Assembly: GCA_034509755.1 (NCBI GenBank)
Contig: CM067559.1
Span: 20,380,501 to 20,444,500, forward strand
From: Anisodus tanguticus
Taxonomy: Eukaryota; Streptophyta; Magnoliopsida; Solanales; Solanaceae
Reading direction: 5' to 3'
Length of the DNA stretch: 64,000 nt
Part shown: positions 57,915-64,000 of the stretch, one piece after another
How the letters are laid out: each line of letters starts with the position of its first letter
How positions within the stretch are numbered: position 1 is the first letter of the stretch
Made by a program: the position numbers and the translations under genes
The notes under the pieces: model-generated
Seen by the model: only the letters and a program-made list of their open reading frames with translations
Told to the model about the DNA's origin: nothing
Databases searched by the model: none

Positions 57915-58297
57915 GTAGACTGACGTTGATTAAAGAAGAAGCGTTAAAAATATTAGAAAAAACATTACCCCTACCACCAGATTATAAAGAATATACACCC
58001 AACGCGAAATCAGACCAAATACAAATACAACAAAATATTACTGAAATAGCTTTAATTTTAGACATTATCAGAAAAATAGAAATTATAGTATTAAAACTAG
58101 ACGCAGTAAGCGAGCGTGTTCGGATATTAACAGAAGAACGCGATAAAGGTAAAAACGTCCAGTGAGACAACGCTATAGAAGATATAATAAGTAACCTAAA
58201 ATAGGTAGAAATAACACCTCAACAAGAAAGAATCAGAAAAACCCAAAAATGGACATTTTTCCAGCTCGATCAGGAGAAAGACAAAGACAAAGAGTAG
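57911..58297 (+). pseudogene. EPRV-5 ORF3 with two stop codons
   Basis: Collinear with the intact 128-codon copy in EPRV-1, but carries the lineage-B TGA at codon 85 (58,163-58,165) and a TAG near 58,201. Its end overlaps the next ORF start (58,249). Confidence 0.75.
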
Positions 58298-61188
58298 GTT
58301 TTTCAGAAAACAGAATAGGAAATAACTTTATATCCAGAATCCTAAACAGAAGAACACCTGAAGAGGATAATAGACAACTTAGTGAAATAATAAACGTAGA
58401 TAGAGACATCAGTATCTTCCAGCAACACCAACTAAAATTATTAAACCCCAAAACCCTATATAATACAGGGCATTTCTCTACAACTACACAACTATACAGA
58501 CACTATAGAGAGGAACAGTTATCTGTTCTAGGAACCAGAGCTAATAGTATAAGCCTGATAAATGAAGAATCGTTGAGACAAATAAAAAAGACCACTAGAA
58601 CTCTCATGCATATGGGATTAATTGTCATAGGATTAAAAGGATTAACGAGAAAAAATTTAGGGAGTAAAGTATTAATAGTAATTTATGACGATGGATGGTC
58701 AGATATGAAAAAATCAGTAATAGGAATGATGAAGTAGATATGATCGATAATGGAGGAATTTTTTATATTAGCCCAGATTTTATAATGAACTTAAGAGAAT
58801 TTGGAAAACATATAAAAATAGGAATACAAACTAAAGGTTATGAAGAAATGCATAATGGAAATAATTTACTAATATGCGTAGGATTCTTAGGCAAGATGAC
58901 AGACAATAGTAATACAAAATTCAAAATAAAAATAAATGATGTAGTAGAATTAATGGGACAATAAAGGAATTAATTTAATCAAACCTATAAAGATAGGTCC
59001 AGAAGAATACGCAGGATTAGAATGGAAATTAGAACATTTTAATCAAAAGAAAAAGATGTTACAACCAGAGTCACACCTGGTGTATCCTAAAGGAGAAACA
59101 TCTATAAGATTTACATATTATAGTTACATTCCCCAGAAAAATGAGGAAGACGAAAGTACAATAGACGAACAAGAAATAACTGAAACTACTTTTATGAACA
59201 TAGATTTAATACAAGAAGGTTATGAGGTAGATATCGCCTTAGAAGAAGCAAAACGCCTGCACAGAGAAAACCCACATAAGTTATTTCGATGTAAAGGATG
59301 TAAGTTGAACTATTTAAACTTAGAAGAAACTATAAATCATTTTAAAATATGCGAAATTAGAACCGATAACCTAGGATATAGAGCCGAACAGATTTGTCAA
59401 AAGAAAACAGATACTTTTGAATCAATGTGGGAAGATATTTTTAAACAAGATAATGATTTAGAAAATGACGATTTAGAAAGAAACTCAATAATAAGTCAAA
59501 AAGAATTAATGGAAACCAGTGCGTCAAGCTCTAGTCCTAGTCCATTTCAAATAACTACAGGAGAACAATACACAGTAGATACAAATACAGGAAATGTACC
59601 TAGACGAAGAGTATTTAGAACAACTGGAGAACCTATAGAAAAGGTAAAACCATCAGGAAGAAGAATGCCTTTAGAAGAACCTATTACCCTCCAAGAAGGA
59701 GGAAATAGAGGAAATTTTATAAATATAGCGACCCACGATCCACAAAAATGGAACTCGGTAATTGATCTGTGGAAAGGAATAGTAGTTGCAGACTATATAC
59801 AAAATTACGTTGAAACAGACGCTGAAACAATGTATAAATACTTAGAAACATTTTTAGGAGAATCTACTAAAGCTTTATGGGAAGCTTATAAAACAGATTT
59901 CCAGACCGAATTCCAACGATTAGTAGCAATGGGAGCAAACCCATATAATTTTACAAATAAAATACACACCTTAATCACAGGTGAAGACCCAAATAGTGGC
60001 CTAGTAATATTACAAAGAAATGCACTAATAAAATTAGAACAATTAAGTATAAGTAATTGGATTTATATAAAAAAGTTTTTAAATGATTTCTTTTATTATT
60101 GCACAATAAGCGGAAACTCTTTTGACCAAGAATTAGGTAAAAAAATCTTCAATAAATTACCAGGAGCTCTAGGAAGAGAAATTGAAGAAAGATGGAACAA
60201 AAGAGAAGGAGTAACACAGAATCCAAATGTAAGATGGTCAATAGGACATAAAATACAACATGTAATGGATATTTTACAAGAAAAGTGTACACACTTACAA
60301 ATACAAAAACAATTAAAACAAAATGAATTAAGCTTTTGTAAAAGCGTAATATATACGACACAAAGCTACGATAAAGATCCACCAAAAAAGAGAAATTACC
60401 AGAAGTATAAGAAAAGATATAAAGACTACAATAAATACGGAAAGAAAAAATACTACCTAAGAAAATCCTCGGCTAGAAAGCCTTACCTAGATAAAGACAG
60501 ACATATAAGGAAGTACAGAACTGATAGAAATTACAAAAATAAACTAGAATGCTTTACGTGTGGAAGTATAGAACACTTAGCCAATACTTGCCCAAAAAGA
60601 ATAAATAATAATACTCGTAATTCTCAGCTAATAGAAGATTTTCAAGAAACATTAATAAATGTAGACGAATATATGTCAGACACAGAAAGCATATACTCTG
60701 TAGTAAGTATAGAAATAGGAGACAGCAGTAACGTAGATTCTTCTGACTCAGAAGCAGACGAATTAATTAACGAAATAGGAATGGAAAAAATAGATCTAGA
60801 CATAGGTTTTGACACAATGAATAATTTAGTAAATATAAGTATAAATTGTGATCATAATTTCGAAAGAAACAAAGGCCTAGACAGTAATCCCTGTTTTTCG
60901 TGTAAATGGTTTCCTAGTAGAAGTAAAAGAGCAAAATGTAAAAATTGCTATCTAGAAGGATGTATCGCTTGCATCCAGAGAGAATTTCAGATAACAGTAA
61001 ACCAGAAAGAAATAGTAAATACGAAAGAAGATTCAACTTTAAGTCTAAGAATAATAACATTAGAAACAAGGATAAACGCTTTAGAAACTAGACTATCCCA
61101 GATAGAAAAAAGGAAAACAGAAAGAAGTAAACAAAGAAGAATTATTTTTAGAACATATAAGTTTACCAACAGAATTAATGAACAATGA
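58249..61188 (+). pseudogene. EPRV-5 movement-capsid ORF, B-to-A chimera
   Basis: ATG at 58,249. The movement domain is open to 58,737, where a base is lost at an ACTGAAG site, and continues in another frame to the lineage-B stop at 58,964. The capsid part is open for 710 codons (59,056-61,188) through the CCHC knuckle and second Cys cluster. It does not have the TAG of EPRV-2/-3/-4 after CIQREF and so runs into the terminal coiled coil. An extra A near 61,110 takes it out of the protease frame. Up to about 60,960 it matches lineage B, after about 60,989 lineage A. Confidence 0.86.
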
Positions 61189-63287
61189 ACAGACTGGAAC
61201 ATTAGTCTGTAATGAAGATAAAAAATTCGATTCTTTAAAATTACTAACAAAGATCAGAATAAAAGACTACGAAATCAAGACTCTAGCTCTTGTAGATTCA
61301 GGATGTACTAAGAGCATACTAAATAAAAAGATTGTTCCGGTAAATCTAATCAAAACTTTAGATAGACCATTTGCAGCCATGCAAATGGATGGAACACATA
61401 ATATGTATCATCATTACGTAGAAGAAGCATCAATAAGCTTTCTTAATACTTGCTCAAATTTTTACAATCCTAATTATAAAATGGATAAAATTTGGGTACG
61501 AGATTTAAATATAAATACAGATTTCGTTATAGGATTAGATTTCTTATTAAAAGATAATGGAAGCTGTACTATTACAAGAGACGGAGTTATTTTCTTAAAA
61601 AATAGCACCTATACACCAGTACAAACCCAGAAGTCGGCAACAAAGGTTATAAAAATCTCTCCAGTAAACCTACAAGAAAAATGTTGTTGTCAAGACAGTA
61701 AAAACAACGACATAAGTTGTAGTAATAAGAATAAAGACTTCTTATTAGAAGAAATTCTAGACGAAAATGATATAATAGAAAAAGACTACACATTAATAGA
61801 TATAGAAACATATTTTTATAATTTTAAAACAGGAATAGAAAAGATAGGTGTAATTAAAAGCCAAAAAGACGTAGAGAACATAGTAAAAATATTAGATGAA
61901 CTAGAAATTATAGGAGAAAAACCCTTAAAACGTTGGAATAATAATAAGGTACTTTGTAAATTAGACATAATAAACCCGGAATATATTATTAAGACTGCAT
62001 CAATAGAAGCTACGAACCAAGATTTAGAAGACTTCAAAATACAAATCAAAGAATTGCTAGAATTAGGAGTAATAAGAAGATCTATTTCTAAACATAGATC
62101 AGCTGCCTTCATAGTCAGAAATCATTTAGAAATAATTAGAGGTAAAGCCAGAATGGTTATTAATTACAAAAGACTTAACGATAATACTAAAAACGATGGC
62201 TACAAACTGCCAGATAAAACAGAATTAATTAATAGAATACAGGGAAAGAATTTTTTTAGTAAGTTCGATTGTAAGTCAGGCTATTGGCAAGTAAAGATGC
62301 ATGAAGATAGCATAGACTGGACTGCTTTCACTTGCCCGGAAGGACATTTTGAATGGCTAGTCATGCCTTTCGGCTTACAGACCGCTCCACCAATCTTTCA
62401 AAGAAAGATGGATAATATATTCGGAGAGTATAAAAGATTCGTATTAGTTTACGTAGACGATATTCTAGTTTTAGCCAGAATATGAATGAACACCTTGGAC
62501 ATCTACAAACAGTGTTCAGATTGTTCGTAAATAACGGAATAATAATAAGTAAAAAGAAAATGGAGCTATGTAAAAAATATATAAACTTTTTAGGAGTAAT
62601 TTTAGGAGAAGGAAAGATAAAATTACAACCACACATAGCGAAAAAGGTATTAGATATGCCAGATAAGCTAGATAGTACAAAAGAACTACAGAAATTTTTA
62701 GGTATAGTAAACTATGCTAGGAGCTTTATTAAAGACTTAGAAAAAATAGCAGGACCGTTATATGCTAAAACAGGCTCCACAGGCCAGAAACACTTTAATA
62801 CAGAAGACATAAAATTAGTACAAGCAATCAAAGAAAAGGTAAAAAACATCCCAGATTTAAATATTCCTTTAGAAATAGATTTTCTAATCATAGAAACAGA
62901 CGGAAGTTTTGAAGGATGGGGAGTTGTCTTAAAAACAAAACCAAACAAATACAGTAGCAAAACCGAAGAAAAAATTTGTGCTTACAAAGTGGTAAGTATA
63001 AAGAAAAAGGAAACATGACTAGCATAGACGCAGAAATACTAGTTGTAGTCTATGGCCTAAATAGTTTCAGATTGTATATTTTAAATAAACCAAAAATATT
63101 AGTAAGAACAGATTGCGAGGCAATAGTTAAATTCCACCAGAAAATAAATGATAAAAACAGTAGTAGAAGAAGATGTCTAAATTTTTTAGACACTATATCC
63201 ATCTACAACTTAGTATTCGAGCATATTAAAGGAAAGGATAATAGCCTAGCAGACCAGCTCAGCAGATTAAATATTTTGTCTAACTAA
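61178..63287 (+). pseudogene. EPRV-5 protease-RT-RNase H region (lineage A)
   Basis: The first frame has 435 codons and includes the protease Asp-Ser-Gly, RT motif A (FDCKSGYW) and YVDD, but stops right after YVDD because of the lineage-A base loss at 62,470. The second frame, 62,482-63,018, and the third, 62,976-63,287, carry the RT connection and RNase H. The last frame ends at a TAA just before the transactivator ORF. The lesions coincide with those of EPRV-1 on the other strand of the array. Confidence 0.88.
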
Positions 63288-63306
63288 CCAAATTTTTTAT
63301 TACAGC

Positions 63307-64000
63307 ATAAGCTCGTCAAAAGACCAGACTAAAGATCAGACAAAAGACAAGGGAAAAGGCCCAGCCATATCCCAAGATGATTACAGACAACGGGTATTGG
63401 GCAACTTAAAATTTAAACCCATGACCGAATTTGAGACACCTACAATAGAAAGACTTTATTTTGGAAAAAATAATTTAGTATGTTTTCCAACTTCGAATTT
63501 AACTTTCAAAATTTTACCAGAATATTTAGTCGATAGTCAACAAAAGTGTTTAGTGGACAATATATGGATTTCTTATAATAAAAAAGACACTAGTCATCTG
63601 GTAGCCACTTTAAATTGTCTTTGTCAATATTTTACTGAGAAAAACCAGGACAAAAGATTTAAATTTTACGTAGTAGTCCATGGAAAAGTTAATGGCATTT
63701 TCCAAACCTGGTTAGAACTTATAGATTCTATAAAAGATATAAAGAAACCTCTTTTTAAAGGTTTCAATGTATTTACAAAAGCTCTAGACTACGCAAGAGG
63801 AGTGCTTGGGCCAAATTATTATATTTCTCCAGCCCTCAGAAACAATCCAGAAAAAACTCCCCAATACAATATTCAGAAAGACACCAGTAAAATCATATTC
63901 TGCGATCATTGTACTACAATGACCGAGACTGTAAAATGCCTCAACCACACAAAAGACCTACTTTCACTACAAAATACACATCTTTCAGAAAAAATAAAGG
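63307..64000 (+). pseudogene. EPRV-5 transactivator/viroplasmin, ATA start, cut by window end
   Basis: The frame is open from an ATA (63,307) through the viroplasmin domain to the window edge. The ATA and the extra repeat-like unit near the start are shared with EPRV-1 (lineage A). An internal AUG might still be used. The C-terminal half lies outside the window. Confidence 0.8.

Larger units (their letters stand above)
42936..64000 (+). mobile_element. endogenous pararetrovirus array, plus-strand half (EPRV-3, -4, -5)
   Basis: About 21 kb in which all viral genes read on the plus strand: EPRV-3 (capsid fragment to transactivator), EPRV-4 (complete unit) and EPRV-5 (complete up to the transactivator, cut by the window end). 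Equivalent points repeat every ~8.6 kb (ORF1 starts at 48,523 and 57,137; transactivator starts at 46,064 and 54,671). The exact head-to-tail repetition fits integration of a concatemer or tandem amplification afterwards. Confidence 0.9.

Noticed and set aside
27599..64000. Reading the array as LTR retrotransposons
   Set aside because: No LTRs, no integrase, a 30K-type movement domain, a viroplasmin domain and an 8.6-kb unit repeating through one promoter are all pararetroviral.

Overview
The window is nuclear DNA of a flowering plant, almost certainly a member of the Solanaceae. The clues are plant-type introns, a truncated Au-type SINE, LTR families and tails of the kind common in nightshade genomes, and above all long arrays of an endogenous pararetrovirus (EPRV, family Caulimoviridae) with the gene content of the tobacco vein clearing virus / LycEPRV group. 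I cannot resolve the genus. No complete, evidently functional host gene is present.

Region 1 (1-13,500) is degraded gene space. It holds a frameshifted R2R3-MYB pseudogene (minus strand), a Stowaway-like MITE, a larger GC-tipped terminal-inverted-repeat element, a Copia gag fragment trapped between inverted LTR copies, the last two exons of an S9 prolyl-oligopeptidase-family gene, and a broken RBP45/RBP47-type RNA-binding protein gene (minus strand). The RBP gene has a premature stop, a GC splice donor and a LINE RNase H fragment in one intron.

Region 2 (about 13,500-27,600) is a nest of retrotransposons. A decayed Ty3/Gypsy element of Tat type has pol on the minus strand and an antisense 'putative gypsy-type transposon' ORF on the plus strand. 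A short non-autonomous LTR retrotransposon (19,554-24,765, 5-bp target duplication AATTG) sits between its RNase H and integrase. A second, truncated LTR of the same family (26,333-27,598, minus) cuts its reverse transcriptase.

Region 3 (27,599 to the window end) is entirely EPRV. About 1.8 genome units lie head-to-tail on the minus strand (27,599-42,935). They are joined head-to-head, through a short templated filler, to about 2.45 units on the plus strand (42,936-64,000). The unit is about 8.6 kb: phased-repeat promoter and TATA box, ~800-nt structured leader, ORF1 (93 aa), ORF2 (coiled coil, no ATG), ORF3 (128 aa, ATGA overlap), a large ORF with movement and capsid domains, protease/RT/RNase H in the same frame, then a transactivator/viroplasmin ORF. 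Two sequence lineages can be told apart: A = EPRV-1 and the 3' part of EPRV-5; B = EPRV-2, -3, -4 and the 5' part of EPRV-5. Both have a broken RT, while the 417-aa transactivator ORF is intact in two copies.

The most striking signal cuts across the EPRV copies. In sharply bounded patches, differences between otherwise near-identical copies fall overwhelmingly on CAG/CTG trinucleotides, as small indels or CAG-to-CGG type swaps and not as C-to-T. This looks like base-calling error at methylated CWG sites in unpolished repeat sequence. If so, many apparent frameshifts in EPRV-2 and EPRV-3 are not real.
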